Origin: Corylus avellana
Lineage: Eukaryota > Streptophyta > Magnoliopsida > Fagales > Betulaceae
Length of the DNA: 64,000 bases
Direction: 5' to 3'
Assembly: GCF_901000735.1 (NCBI RefSeq)
Contig: NC_081542.1
Coordinates: 48,146,088 to 48,210,087 of the forward strand
Below the pieces are notes generated by a model. The model saw nothing but the letters and a program-made list of their open reading frames with translations, searched no databases and was not told the DNA's origin. The position numbers and the translations under genes are program-made. Positions 34,423 to 47,900 of the stretch are shown here, piece by piece; the stretch's first letter is position 1, and every line of letters starts with the position of its first letter.

Positions 34423-34972
34423 AAAGATTTACATACAATTTTTTAAAAACATGGGTATTTTGAAATTTTGACAAAATTAAGAAAACAAATCCTAACAAAT
34501 AGATGAAATTAAAAAAAAATTAAAAGATTGATACACTAAATTGAAAACTTTTGGAGATAATTACAAATGCGGGGACAATTTAAAAGGCTAAGTAATTTTT
34601 TTTTATTATTTATTATTTATATTTTTAAGTTACACTTGTAGAACATGAGCCCACAACCTCACCCTTCACCTTGTTGCAAAGGGAGAAGCATTTGAGCAAA
34701 AGCTCATTGGTTTGCAAATATGCATTACCAATACAACTCTTAAAACAAAACAAAACAAAAAATTGTAAGGAGAGCTTCTCAAATGACACTGAATTAAGGA
34801 AAAAAAAGTGGGGCGAGAACCAAAAAGATAGCATGCGCATATAGCATTGAGGATTCAAACCTATTATCACCAAATAGAACAAATGAAGATTCCACAAGTT
34901 AATTTAAGGTAGAAGGCCAACAAAGCAGTACTCTAACCTCTTTCAAAAATACAGAAATATAACGGCTTTTTT

Positions 34973-37222
34973 TTATACAGTAAGAGCTCTGATTTTACAA
35001 TTTTGTGACCTTCTAGGGAGCTCTAACAACTGTGTCAATACCTTCACTTGCCTGTCAAAGTTCTTGTCATAAGAAGCTGGGCAAGTTATATTTATTTTGT
35101 CCAAGACAACTGCATTCTTTAGCAAAATTTTTACCGCAAGAAGCTCCTTCTCATGGCCAAAATAACTACCAATATTAATACACTTGAGATGGGACAAGAA
35201 ACATAGCGGCACTGGGTCCAATATCATATCATCTTCTTTCCGATTCAAGGACAGACTGATCCCCTAAATGATCATTGTAAAATAAATATTTTATCAATCA
35301 TGGTAAATTAGCAATAAGATGAAACGGATACAAGATAATAGACTTTGAAGTTTACCTCAGAAAAGTTCAAAGTCTGAAGACACGGAGATTTTTGCAGTAT
35401 CTTCAATAGTACTGTACAGTCAAGATCAACTCTGTAGTCAACGATTATCAAATCGATCAGGTTATTGAACATAGGCATATGAGGTAGGAATTCTGGAGAA
35501 TCACTCAGAACCTAAGCACAAAAGCAATGCATCAATAATTAAAATGTTTCCGGGAACAAGCAAACAAAAATGATAAACACATTATAAACGCATGCTAGGA
35601 TCATGGTGAAGAGTGATTAATAATTAAGAGATGAGCAACAACAAGAGTAACTTAGAATTAAACAAAAAACTAATCAGTAATTTCCAATCACTCGCTTATG
35701 TACGTAGAAAGTCACATGGATTTGGTAGTAAGAAATTGGATGGAATCGGAGTAAGATTTGGGTTCAAGTCTTACCAAGCAAAAGAATAAAGATATTTTTT
35801 TTCTTTTTTGGGCAGAAGGATTGTGTTTAACATCAATAACACATAGCCTAAGAGTAGGAATATAAACCACAAATGGGAACTTTCATCATTCAAAAAGAAA
35901 CCATCAGAGTAGCACCTATCCAATGGTTTTCCAAATGCTATGCAGAGACTAATTCCGTCTGGTTGCATTACTTTCTAAAAGAAATAAAAGGCAAAAAAAT
36001 AATAAATTAATTTATGAATTGCAAACACTTTCCTTTGAAATCTCTATCAATTCAAGTATTGCAAGATTATATTATAGCTTTGACCACTTGATTTTGTAAG
36101 CATTATAAAAAATTACATAAACGAGAATTCTCAGCAATAAAGTAATTAACATGACAAACGAATGGAGAGCCCTATAAGAAGGTTCCACAAGAATTCTCAG
36201 CAATAAAGTAATTAACATGACAAAGTAATTAACAGGCATACCTTAACCATGTCAGAGGAAAGTCTTAGGAGTTCTACGCTGGAGAGCCCTATAAGAAGGT
36301 TCCACAAGAAACGACCAATATTTGTAGGTCTATCATATTTAGATTTAGTAACAATCTCTGCCTTTTCAACTCTGAATGAATTATATAAGCAATATTCGGC
36401 AAACATAAGACCCTTGTAATAAAATTCTTTTAGACTATCTCCAACAATCATAACCAGACACAAATCACCAGATCTCTGAATATCACCATCTTGCACCCCC
36501 ATTTTGAATATGCTCAGTGAATTTAGCTTGGGAGCAGAAATGGTCACAAACTTGAGATCCCCCCAGCTGCAATCGTCTAATTTCAACTCCTCAAGGACTG
36601 GCAGACTAGAAAATAGCTGCTGGGTTAAGTACTCATTCGAAAATGTAAGATATTCGATAGTCAAAATCTTTAGATTTGAGAAACAAATTATAGTGGGAAG
36701 CTTGAGTTTACGTGCCCACATATTAAGGTACAAGCTTGTCAGTGTCTTACAAGTAAACAAGCAAGAAGGCAGAGAAAACACTACATCGCAGTCTCCAATA
36801 TAAATATCAATATTCAACTCTTGAACATTATGGTTTAATGCTGTAGAGATACAAGTATAAACACGAGATGCATCATGATCAAACAGAACATCACAACTGA
36901 GAGCGAATCGTTTTATAACAGAGGAATCACGAAGACAAAGCGCCCTGTCCACAAAATTCATCAAAAGCTCTGTCTCCACAGGCTCACTCTTATCAGATGT
37001 GTATCGTTCAAAATCTAGATTGGGAATAGAAACCCACAGGAATTCCCACCTTTTAGAAAGTACGCTTGTTCTAACAGCATCTTTTGTTGGAAGAAAGGAA
37101 AGTATGTGTCGAAGAACCTCCTCAGGCAAGCTACCTAAGCCTTTTATGTTCCCAGAAATGTCCTCTTTTTCACTCAGTTTCTGCTTCTTTTGGGTTTTTT
37201 GAATAACACAAGTTGTCTCCAT
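34973..37222 (-). CDS. F-box/FBD/LRR-repeat protein (locus A')
   Basis: Exons 36242-37222, 35356-35511 and 34973-35263, in phase 0, about 475 residues. F-box SLPEEVLRHILSFLP, LRRs and FBD (ILDPVPLCFLSHLKCINIG to LPRRSQNCK) are complete. It is the block-2 counterpart of A but visibly more diverged from it than C' is from C. The end of its exon 1 (FRVEKAEIVTKSKYD) matches the C type, while A there matches D, which points to exchange between paralogs. It shares with A the patch of exon-1 sequence in intron 1 (about 36163-36200). The 5'UTR acceptor reads TATCAAG|GTGAACC. Confidence 0.85.
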
Positions 37223-37462
37223 AACTCATATGGTTCACCTTGATACACCAAATACTCTGTCAGATACTGGAACATCAATAAAAAGGCTATAGGCCTGTAA
37301 TGGAAACTTTGTATAAACACACTTAACACTCAAATACAAACTTACAAACATTCAGTTAAGAAAATGAGGATTACAAAGGGATTTATTTCAGCTACAAACA
37401 TGGGCTAATGAAAATTTTTCGCTATTACTTCAGCATAATAAAAACAAAGGCTGGAAACTTAC

Positions 37463-37632
37463 CGCTCAAGCCACCGGCGGGAACCAAACGACGGCGCTTC
37501 AAGTGGGTTGCTAGGTGTTTGGGTTGGTATGAAGAGAATAGAATAAATATGGGATGGGAATTAATGGAGGGAATGATTTTGTATAGTATTTTTTTTTTGG
37601 CGGTAAAGAGGATAAGAATTCCCGCCAAAACC
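37463..37632 (-). promoter_or_regulatory. Leader exon and E2F-like promoter of locus A'
   Basis: Donor GCG|GTAAGT at 37463/37462. The inverted site pair is partly decayed: TTTGGCGGTAAA (37596-37607) faces an intact TTCCCGCCAAAA (37619-37630). Confidence 0.5.
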
Positions 37633-37840
37633 TGAGCATTTGCTGACATATTTGCTGTTGCTTTTGGGTTTGGAGAAAATAATGTAAGGCAAAGTTCTGT
37701 TGGGGCGATGCCATATTACTATTTATCATTTTTAATGACTTAATATTTATTATGTTAGTATTTTCTAAATTTCATTGTTTTTTAAAAGTGATAAATGTTG
37801 ATATATCAAAATTCCAATCATTTAATTTGAAAACAATTTG

Positions 37841-38237
37841 TTGGGACAGGGTTTCGGTAAGTGATTATAAATAAACTCAAATTTGGGGTGATAACGCAAA
37901 TTTGATTAGAGTTTTTCCTGAATTGTGATAATTGGTATTAAAGCCACCTAATAGTGTTATGCGTTACTGGAGCATTGCATGACGTGGCTCTATCAATAAC
38001 CTCAAGGGTTTAAGGGGGTGATTGTAATAACCTAGTCTCATATTAAGAACATAAATAGCTCACATAGAGTAAGACCAATAGGTGGTTTATAAAAACAGAC
38101 ATAGATACTAAGTCTCACATGCTTAATTACTAAGTAAAATTGGACTTTATCAGTAATTTTTAAAAAAGCTCCAAATTGCCGAATTCTCTTAGAGTAATAA
38201 CTAAATGCGGCTAGCGTTTTTCCTGAATTGTTATAAC
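37841..38237 (+). mobile_element. TRIM-type retroelement, uninterrupted copy
   Basis: Primer-binding-like tggtattaaagcc at 37933-37945, right repeat from TGTAATAACC (38023) to gttataac (38237). It is the counterpart of 4672-5590 without the nested MITE, giving the empty site for that insertion. Confidence 0.6.
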
Positions 38238-38602
38238 TATGATTTAACTCTTCTCTATCATTTTATGGTAGTTTTTTTTTATTTATTTTTCTGGTAAATA
38301 TAGCCAAAAGTTAAAAAGCCGAACAATGGGGCAAATGCATTTTCCACAACCCCAAAAGATCACAATGAGGTTTATTCCATAGTAGCATACATAATTGAGA
38401 ATTTTGGAGGATTCAAAGCAAACACTGGACACATAAAATTGAGCATAAGCTTACAGTTTGGAAGATTCAAAACTAATTATCTCTAAACAGCACAAACTAA
38501 CATTTCATAGCAGCAAGTTACCTAAGTAGGATAGAACGCCAACAAACCATACTTTTACATATTCAAGAAAAAGGAATTAATGGCTCTTATCTAGAGAAGA
38601 GC

Positions 38603-40957
38603 TCAAGGAAAGCATTTCAAAAAGATTTTACAATTTTGTGACCCTTTAGGGAGCTTTATCAACTCTTTGTAGAAATTCTTTTGCTTCTTTAAGTCCCTTG
38701 CAAAATGCTTTGAGCAAACCACTGCATTTTTTAGCAAAATCTTTAACACAGAAAGCTCTTCCTTATCTCCAGAAGATCTAATTACTTCAATGGTCTCGAG
38801 GTCTGAAAAGAAACATGGAGGCACTGGATCCAGTATTATATCATCGTTCTCACAATTGATCTGTCAAATTTCATTTCAAATTAAATGTTTTAGCCAACAT
38901 GGTATATATGGAAAGATTTGTGATGGTTAACATTGTAGCCTAGAGAAGTTACCTTTAAAATTCAAAGTTCTAAGGCAGAGAGAATTTTGCAATATCTTCA
39001 ATACTGCTGCACAATCTAGACTTAATGACGCCAGTTCCAAATACATCAGGTTATTGAAAATAGGCATATTAGGTAGGAGTTCTGCTGCATATGTGAGAAC
39101 CTAAGACCAATATAAAGCAATGCATCATAATTAAGAGACTTCAACGGGACAAAGCAGATAAAAATGACAATCGCATAATAAAAGCATGTTGGTACAGTAA
39201 TGAAACAACAAGAACAATAACTTGGAATTAAAGACAAATCTAATGAGTAATTTCCAGTCATTTTCTAATATTAGGTAAAAAGTCACTTGGCCTTTGGCTC
39301 AAGTTGTAAGAGATTGGATAGGGCAGATAAGACTTAGCTTCAAGTTTGAAGAAGACTGATTTGGCTTTTACTATCAAAGACGTGAAGGAATTAGGAAGGA
39401 AAAAGAAAATTACGAGAAAACCAAAATTACAAACAAAGGGACTAAGGATCTAAACCCTAAAACTCTGATACCATATTGTAGTTTGCAAGAACGGTTTAGA
39501 CACAAAAGTTCAACTTGTTACATAGCCCACCATGCATCTTATTATATAGGTTTAGGAAAATTTAACAATGATCAAAATATCCTAAAACCCTAATGATTCA
39601 CAAACCTTAATAACTTTTCTAACAGACACAAAGCCTACATTAGAACATAGGCAATATATAGAATCTCTCACCATTCACATAGAAACCAAGAGTAGAACTT
39701 ATCCAATGATTTTCCCATTCTGATACCAAAACTAACTCATTTAGTCACATTTCTTAATAAAAGAAAGAAAGAAAAAAAAAAAAAAATGAAGGAGCAAATA
39801 TATTATTGTAGTCTTGTAGACAAGGGTGGAACTAGCTATATGCTTCGGGGGCAGTAGCTATCCACTACAATGTTCTTCTAACATGTGTCACAACTCAACG
39901 AGCATTAAAGCATAAATGGTAGTTTCACCAATTCATTAAAGGGGGCTTAATTTTTCCACCATTATGTTGATACAAATACATTAAATACTCAAATCATAAA
40001 GAGAGAAGCAACCGTACCTCAACACCAGAACCTTGTAGTTTTAGGTCTTTTACATTAGGGAGCTCTGTAAGAACCTTAAACATGCGGTAAGCAACTTGTC
40101 TTGCTCTCTCATCAGAGTAACTAACATCAATTTCTACCCTTTCGAGTGAGAATGAGTTATATAACCAATATTCATCGCAGAATTCACCAGCGTATAAAAA
40201 TTCATTGAGACTAGCTCCAAAAATTGTGACCTGACAACAATCAGAATCAGTCGGGTTCTGCATATATATCATCTTCCACAATGGTTAGAGAAGAAAGCTT
40301 GGGGGCAGAAATACTCAAAACTTTGAGACAACCCCATTTGCATTTGTCTAAACACAACATCTCAAGGACTGGCAGACCAGAAAAAGCTGCTGGGTTGTGT
40401 AACCATCCGGAAATGTAACATCTGTGATATTCACTATATTTAGATTTGAGAAACAGATTATAGGAGGAATTTTGAGGATACACGGTATATCAAGGTTAAG
40501 GATTCTCAGTGTCTCACAAGAAAACACACAATGAGGCAATGAAAAATTTTCTCTCGAGTCCCAAAGGCAGAGACTCAAAATTTGAACATTACGCCTTACT
40601 GCAGCAGTGATCCATGACTTGACACGAGATGCATCACATTTCACATCGAAATCAATAACGAATTCTTTTATATCAGAGGAGTCCCAAACATAAAGCACTC
40701 TTTCCACAAATTTCATGAGAAGTGTTTCCATGCCAGGCAAAGGTTCTCCAAAATTAAGATGGGGATTAGAAGTCCAAAGGAATTCCCACCTTCTAGAATG
40801 TACACTCGTTCTAACAGCATCTTTTATGGGATGAAAGGAAAGAATGTGTCGAAGAACCACCTCGGGTAAGTTACCCATACATTTTCTTTTCCCATCAATG
40901 CCTTGTTATTCATTCAGTTTCTGCCTTGGGTTTATGAATAATAGAATTTGCCTCCAT
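38603..40957 (-). pseudogene. F-box/FBD/LRR pseudogene (locus B')
   Basis: Counterpart of B with the same N-terminal 2-base deletion and TAA. From the internal ATG at 40878 it reads 176 codons (F-box and first LRRs, up to DGYTTQQLF), then loses one base of a T run and shifts. Exon 2 (38953-39100) has an additional 2-base loss beside its donor, while exon 3 (38603-38860) stays open. The region around codon 98 that is broken in B is still intact here (RRNVQILSLCLWDS), so decay continued separately after the duplication. Confidence 0.8.
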
Positions 40958-42846
40958 ATTCAGACAGTAACCCAATATCCCCAATACTTCAGAAAAATTC
41001 AGCAAAATACAGGAGCTTTAGGAAGGGAAACATTCGCAGCTATAAACATGAACTATAACAGAATTTTCAACGTTACAGAATCTTGGCCAGATTGAAAGAT
41101 CCCTGTTATAATAAATAAAATAAGATAATAATTATTGAATGACTTGATTTTACAATTGTACCACATAAATTTGAATAAATAAAGACGATTATAGTTGTTG
41201 AAAAAAAAAATGTTAGAATCTATATTATTTCCTTTGTTAGAATATTTTATATTTCCGTTATTTAATTTGTAATGTAGGGTTTATCTCTTTCCTTATGTAT
41301 TTTAGGATTTAATTTGGGTTTATTGGTCACTACTCATTGTCTCTCTATAAATAAAGAGTTATGTAATATTATTTGATATAGTGAATATACATGTAGCCCA
41401 TACGTCTCTCTCCGCTTCCGCTCTCTCTTTTTATTTCTCTTTCATATTTTAGTTTATATTTTATATATATTTTATCATAGGCTCTGATACCATGTTGAAA
41501 TATATATAAAATATAAAAATGCTAAAATATGAAAAAGAAATAAAAGAGAGAGGGGAAGAGGAGATATTTTACAAGATACTTATATCTTGTAAATAAGTGA
41601 TACCATGTTGAAATACATAAGATTTGATTTGGTCTCACCCTAATTAACTGGGTATTTTCTATATTTCATTGTGTTTTAGAAGTCATAAACGTTGATATAG
41701 CAAAATTCTAATAATTTATTTTGAAAACAATTATTGGGACTTGGGACTAAAAAGGAAAATCTCCACGATAAAATACTTTAAAGCATTTTCTAGAATCTTG
41801 ATTTGCAACAAACATTTCTATATTTAAAATGTACTATTAGAATATCTTTAAAAGGTCATAAATCATGTAATTTAGAAACTAGTTAGAAACCATGCATGAC
41901 ACTAACTATTTCAATCTATTCAAATAGAGATTTATTTTTCTTCTTTTTTATATGAATGAATTTGCAACCAAGGGAAAAGAAAAGGAAAGAATCAATAACA
42001 TAGATGTAATTCTTTGCTAGTGCGCGTCCCCTTTCTAAAACCGAAAAATTCACTTAACCCCATAAGCTTTCATCACATTTAAAACTATCCCATAAACTTA
42101 AAAAAATCTCAATTTAGTATATTTATCATTCAATTTTTTTCAATCCAAGATTTTCAATATGCCTATTATTTTTTTTAGGAAAAAAATAAATAAATAAAAA
42201 ATTGCAAAAATTTAAGCGCATGTTAAAATTTAACAAAATTTGCAAAAATAATTACAATTTTGACAAGATTTATATACAATTTTTTTTTAAAAAAAAAAAT
42301 AATGGGTATTTTGAAATTTTGACAAGATTTATCGAAAAAATCCTAACAAATAGATGAAATTTAAAAAAAGAAAAAAAAAGATTAATATGCCAAATTAAAA
42401 GTTCTTGGAGATAATTACAAAAGCGAAGACAATTCAAAGGCTAAGTAAATCATTTTTTAAGTTACACACTCAGCAGAAACATGAACCCACAGCCTCGCCC
42501 TTCACCTTGTTACAAAGGGAGAAGCATTTGAGCAAAAGCTCATTGGTTTGCAAATATGCATTACCAATCGAAATTCTACCTCTTTACTCCATCTTAAACA
42601 AAAAAAAAAAAAAAAAAAAAAAATTGTAAGGAGAGCTTCTCAAAGGACACTGAATTAAGAAAAAAAGGGAGAGAACCAAAAAAATAGCATGAGCTTATAG
42701 CATCGAGGATTCAAAACTATTATCACCAAATAGAACTAATGAAGATTCCACAAGTTAATTAAGGTAGAAGGCCAAGCAATATTCTAACCTCTTCCAAAAT
42801 ACAGAAATTTAACGGCTTTTTTTTAGAGTAAGAGCTCAAGAAAAGC
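40958..42846. other. Spacer B'-C' including inverted Copia LTR remnants
   Basis: Near-identical to 8327-10212. It includes the LTR pair at 41211-41625, with ggctctgatacca at 41480-41492 (here the primer-binding motif is complete on the minus strand). A longer A run at about 42600-42622 is one of the few length differences. No gene. Confidence 0.6.
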
Positions 42847-45312
42847 TCATTCCAAAATGATTTTACAATTTTGTGACCTTCTAGGGAGCTCTAACAACTG
42901 TGTCAATACCTTCACATGCTCCTCAAAGTTCCTAGTATAAGAAAACGGGAAAGCTATAATTATTTTGTCCAAGACAACCGCATTCTTTAGCAAAATCTTT
43001 ACCGCGAAAAGCTCCTTCTCAAGGCCAAAATAACGACCAACTTTAATCCACTTGAGGTGGGACAAGAAACATGCCGGCACTGGGTCCAATATCATATCAT
43101 CTTCTTCCCAATTCAAGGACAGACTGATCCCCTAAATGATCATTGTAAAATAAATATTTTATCAATCATGGTATATTAGAAATAAGATGAAACAGATACA
43201 AGATAATAGACTTTGAAGTTTACCTTAGAAAAGTTCAAAGTCTGAAGACATGGAGATTTTTGCAGTATCTTCAATAGAACTGTACAGTCAATATCAACTT
43301 CATTGTCAACGATTATCAAATCGATCAGGTTATTGAACATAGGCATATGAGGTAGGAATTCTGGAGAATTACTCAGAACCTAAGCACAGGACAAAGCAAT
43401 GCATCAATAATTAAAATGTTTCCAGGAACACAGCAAACAAAAATGATAAACACATTATAAACACATGCTAGGATCATGGTGAGAGTGATTAATAATTAAG
43501 AGATGAGCAACAACAAGAGTAACTTAGATTAAACAAAAAACTAATCAGTAATTTTCAATCTCTCTTATGTACTTAGAAAGTCCCATGGATTTGGTAGTAA
43601 GAAATTGGATGATCGGAGGAAGATTTAGGTTCAAGTCTTACCAAGCAAAAGAATAAGGATTTTTTTTTTCTTTTCTTTTCTAGGCAGAAGGATTGTGTTT
43701 GATATCAATAACACATAGCCTAAGAGTAGGAATATAAACGACAAATGGGAACTTTCATCATTCAAAAAGAAACCATCAGAGTAGCACCTATCCAATGGTT
43801 TTCCAAATGCTATGCAGAGACTAATCCCGTCTGGTTGCATTACTCTCTAAAAGAAATAAAAGGCAAAAAAATAATCAATTAATTTATGAATTGCATACAC
43901 TTTCCTTTGAAATCTCTATCAATTCAAGTATTGCAAGATTATATTATAGCTTTGACCACTTGATTTTGTAAGCATTATAAAAAATTACATAAACGAGAAT
44001 TCTCAACAATAAAGTAATTAACATGACAAACGAATGGTTAAATCACAAAAATAAAACTTTCTATGAAATTGAAGAGAAACAAAAAAATATAACATAATTG
44101 TTCTTTGAAGTTGGCAAAGAATTACAGAATCATTCATGTAACATCTATCACAACTTAAATAGAATGGTAACTTTCCTTTATATGAATTAGCTTTACCCTT
44201 TAGTTGGTACCCTTTCCAATTTTACCACTAAATCATACCACTATGGAAGCAATGCAAAGGAGGGCTTAATTTTTCCACCATTATGTTGATATGTTATACA
44301 GTAAAAATTGAATTTAAAAAGAGAGAAGCAGGCATACCTTAACCATGTCAGAGGAAAGTCTTAGGAGTTCTACTCTGGAGAGCCCTATAAGAAGGTTCCA
44401 CAAGAAACGAGCAATATTTGTAGGTATACGATCATATTTAGATTTAGTAACAATCTCTGCCTTTTCAACTCTGAATGAATTATATAAGCAATATTCGGCA
44501 AACATAAGACCCTTGTAATAAAATTCTTTTAGACTATCTCCAACAATCATAACCAGACACAAATCACCAGATCTCCCAATATCATCATCTAGCACCTCCA
44601 TTTTGAATATGCTCAGTGAATGTAGCTTGGGAGCAGAAATGGTCACAAACTTGAGATTCCCCCAGCTGCAATCTTCTAATTTCAACTCCTCAAGGACTGG
44701 CAGACCAGAAAATAGCTGCTGGGTTAAGTACTCATTCGAAAATGTAACATCTTTAATAGTCAAAATCTTTAGATTTGAGAAACAAATTGTAGTGGGAAGC
44801 TTGAGTATATACGACCACATATTAAGGTACAAGCTTGTCAGTGTCTTACAAGTAAACAAGCAAGAAGGCAGTGAAAATACTACATCGAAGTCTCTAATAT
44901 CAATATTCAACACTTGAACATTATGGCTTACTGCTGTAGAGATCCAAGTACAAACACGAGATGCATCAAGCAGAACATCACAACAGAGAGTGAATCGTTT
45001 TATAACAGAGGAAGAATCACGAAGACAAAGTGCCCTGTCCACAAAATTCATCAAAAGCTCTCTCTCCACAAACTTTCTCTTATCATATGTGTATCTGTCA
45101 AAATCTAGATTGGGAATAGAAACCCACAGGTACTCCCACCTTTTAGAAAGTACGCTTGTTCTAACAGCATGTTCTGTTGGAAGAAAGGAAAGTATGTGTC
45201 GAAGAACCTCCTCAGGTAAGCTACCTAAGCTTTTTATGTTCCCATCAATGTCCTCTTTTTCACTCAGTTTCTGCTTCTTTTGGGTTTTTTGAATAACACA
45301 AGTTGTCTCCAT
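42847..45312 (-). CDS. F-box/FBD/LRR-repeat protein (locus C')
   Basis: Exons 44338-45312, 43224-43379 and 42847-43131, in phase 0, about 471 residues with complete F-box, LRR and FBD regions. Only a handful of residues differ from C (for example VQVLNID for VQELNID, YYKGLMF for YYEGLMF, AVVLDKIIIAF for AIVLDKIIITF). This makes C/C' the youngest-looking pair in the array, or two alleles placed in tandem by the assembler. The C' promoter keeps TTTGGCGG (45652-45659), where C has TTTGGCAG. Leader donor at 45554/45553. Confidence 0.87.
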
Positions 45313-45553
45313 AACTCAGATGGTTCACCTGATACACTCAATACTCTGTCATATACTGTAACATCAAGAAAAGTCTATAGGTCTGTAATGGAAACTTTGT
45401 AGAAACACATCAACACTCAAATACAAACTTCCAAACATTCAGTTAAGAAAATGAGCATTACAAAGGGATTTATTTCAGCTACAAGCATGGGCTGATGAAA
45501 TTTTTTCACTATTACTTAACGATAATAAAAAAAACAAAAGGTTGGATGATTAC

Positions 45554-45720
45554 CGCTCAAGCCACTGGCGGGAACTAAACGACGGCGTTTCTCGTGGGTT
45601 GCTTGGTGTTTGGGTTGGAGGGCAGCGATAGAGAACCAAAATGGGAAAACATTTGGCGGAGGTAACGTGTTTTGTAGGTCTGATTTGGTGGAGGAGATAA
45701 GGAAGTTTTAGGGTTTTGCA
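45554..45720 (-). promoter_or_regulatory. Leader exon and upstream region of locus C'
   Basis: Donor GCG|GTAATC at 45554/45553; TTTGGCGG at 45652-45659. Otherwise like C. Confidence 0.45.
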
Positions 45721-45882
45721 GACATTGAGAGGTTGAGATTCAAAGCTGATGAAGGCAGAGAAAATTCATGGGTGACGAGATATTGGGAGATAGCTGGAAG
45801 GCATGCGGAGGGAGTTTAACGGCTCAGATGAAGAACACGTGCAACACATCGGAAATCAAACGCACAGTATAGGGAAGTGTAT

Positions 45883-46590
45883 GAGCTGCTTTGGAAGGGA
45901 ACGCCTTGGGGGAGTGACGATTCAGTTAATGCACTTTGGGCTTCTTTTGGAAGGAAAGCATGAATGGCAGCATGAGATAGCAAGTTCCTTTCTTGACTTT
46001 CTCATAACAAATATTGACAGTTCTTCATACAAAACACCCCATTATTCACTGATTGATTTTTCTGGATCTTTCTTATTTACATTTGTAACATTATCAAATT
46101 CAAGAAAGGAACATAATTTCTAATTCATGCACTTCATAGCTGATAGCATGGATAAACGGTCAATAACTTGAGTTCTTGTAAAAAGTTTAAGCAATCAAAA
46201 TTTACGAGATTTGATTAATGTTAATGTGATAAATCTACACAAAATCTCAGCATTTCTCACTAGTTTTTCTTTTAACTTTTCTCAATTCATTGCATTCTGT
46301 TAATGGATAAATGATAATCTGAACAAAGTAACACTACAAGCACATAAGCAAATCATATAAGGAAGAATCAAGAACGCTTAAAGATCATAAAAATAAAGGT
46401 TGGAAAATTACCGCTCGTGATACTGGCGGGAACTATATGACGGCGCTTCTCATGGGTGGATTGTTGTTTCGATTAGAGGCCAGCGAAAGAGAACCAGAAA
46501 AGGGTAGGATTTGGTGGAGGGAATGTGTTTTTTAGGTCTCTTTTTTGGCGCGGAGAGCATTCCCTTTCCCTCCAAAACCTCAGCATTTGC
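45883..46590 (-). promoter_or_regulatory. Orphan promoter/leader duplicate of the E type
   Basis: From about 45985 to 46620 the sequence matches the region upstream of locus E (about 29740-30330). It includes the leader with donor GCG|GTAATT (46412/46411) and TTTGGCGC (46544-46551). No F-box exon follows; the next coding sequence on this strand is C', 700 bp away behind its own leader. This is a promoter-only duplicate. It could act as an alternative upstream promoter of C' or be a relic. Confidence 0.5.
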
Positions 46591-46677
46591 TTTTCTATTC
46601 CCTTTTGGTTGGAGGAAGGAACATAAAAATTAGCCTGCTGCTCTCTTCTCTCTCCACTCTCCCGAGAGATTATTATT

Positions 46678-47297
46678 AGGATTAAATACTAAATATCTCT
46701 TGGGGTATTGTTGCTTTTTTTTTTTTTTTTTTTTTTTTTAAGGATTTGATTTTTATTACAGAAGGTTTATATGATTTTGATAATAGACCAAATTTGTCCT
46801 TCTGTCAGTTGACTTAACAGAAGTCCACATGAACTAATCAAATATTAACACATAGCACCTACTTAAATTTTTTTTTTTTAATTAAAAAAATGTAACTTTT
46901 TTTTTTTAAAAAAAAAAAAAAGCGGCCACCCCCTTGGCCATTTGGCCACCCCCATCTGGCCGGATGGGGTTGGTCGAGCCACCATTGGAGGTGGTTTCGG
47001 CCACCCCCTTGGGCACCAAAGGGGTGGCTCGGCTACCCTCATCCGGCCAGATGGCCACCCCTAATTTTTTTTTTTTTAAAAAAAAAAATATTTTTTTTAA
47101 TTAAAAAATATATGTATGTGCCACGTGTCAACATTTAATTGGTCCACGTGGACTTCCGTTAAGTCAACTAACGGTCAATTGACAGATGAATAATTTAGTC
47201 TATTATCAAAACCACAGGAACCTCATGTGATAAAAATCAAACCCTAGGAGAGAAAAAAGAAAGCAATTAAACCCTAGGGGTATTTAGTATTGAACCC
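46678..47297. mobile_element. Mutator-like MITE with GC-hairpin core
   Basis: Long inverted ends (aggattaaatactaaata at the left, tatttagtattgaaccc at the right; then ggatttgatttttat and ataaaaatcaaaccct further in). The middle carries ggccaccccc/ggggtggc palindromes between A/T runs. Flanks ATTATTATT and TTATTATTATT fit a 9-bp duplication but are too simple to prove it. Confidence 0.6.
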
Positions 47298-47890
47298 TTA
47301 TTATTATTATTATTATTTTCTCGAGTAGCGGCGCCGCCATTCCTTAGTCCACGTCGCCCCACCTGGTCGGCTCCCTCTGGCCGCTTTACATCCCTTGCAG
47401 CTGCACTGTTGTCGATTCTACGGTGATTCTCAACTCTAGAATTTTCCAAGCCCGATCTGTCGGCCTCCATTCCTCCCCAACTCTGAGGCGCCATACCAGG
47501 GCCCCAGCCTCCCTACCTTGCCTTCCGATGACACCATCCCTGCTTGCCATGTTCCAACTACCACACTGTTGTGTGGTCCTCACATGCCAGCGCGTATATC
47601 TCAATATTTCACATGTTGGCGGGTGAATCTCACACACCGCTTGCCTCCATTTGAGCTTCTACCAGATGCTCTTCCGCCCGCCTCCATCCACCTCATCCTC
47701 TGTTTAAATTGCTGCTCAATGGGCTTTTTTACTGCTTTCTTTATTTTTCATGTGTTGTGTGGTGTCTTGAATGAGAGATGCTTCTATGCGGTCATGGAAA
47801 AAACATGAGTTTTCTCCCTTCAACTAAAATACTAATACCTCATACACATTAAGAAAATAAGATAAAAACACCATATAACAACCAAACTAT
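47298..47890. other. Unassigned GC-richer spacer
   Basis: About 47320-47700 is GC-richer than the neighbouring spacer and gives short frames on both strands (67-96 codons), none with a recognisable domain, and no paralogous copy lies in the window. Possibly a fragment of an inserted gene or repeat. Confidence 0.3.
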
Positions 47891-47900
47891 ATTTAAAATG

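Noticed and set aside
45803..46123. 106-codon plus frame at the edge of block 2
   Set aside because: It spans the junction between the YfiM-flank segment and the E-type upstream copy. The equivalent frames at 13.2 kb and 53.2 kb are not conserved.
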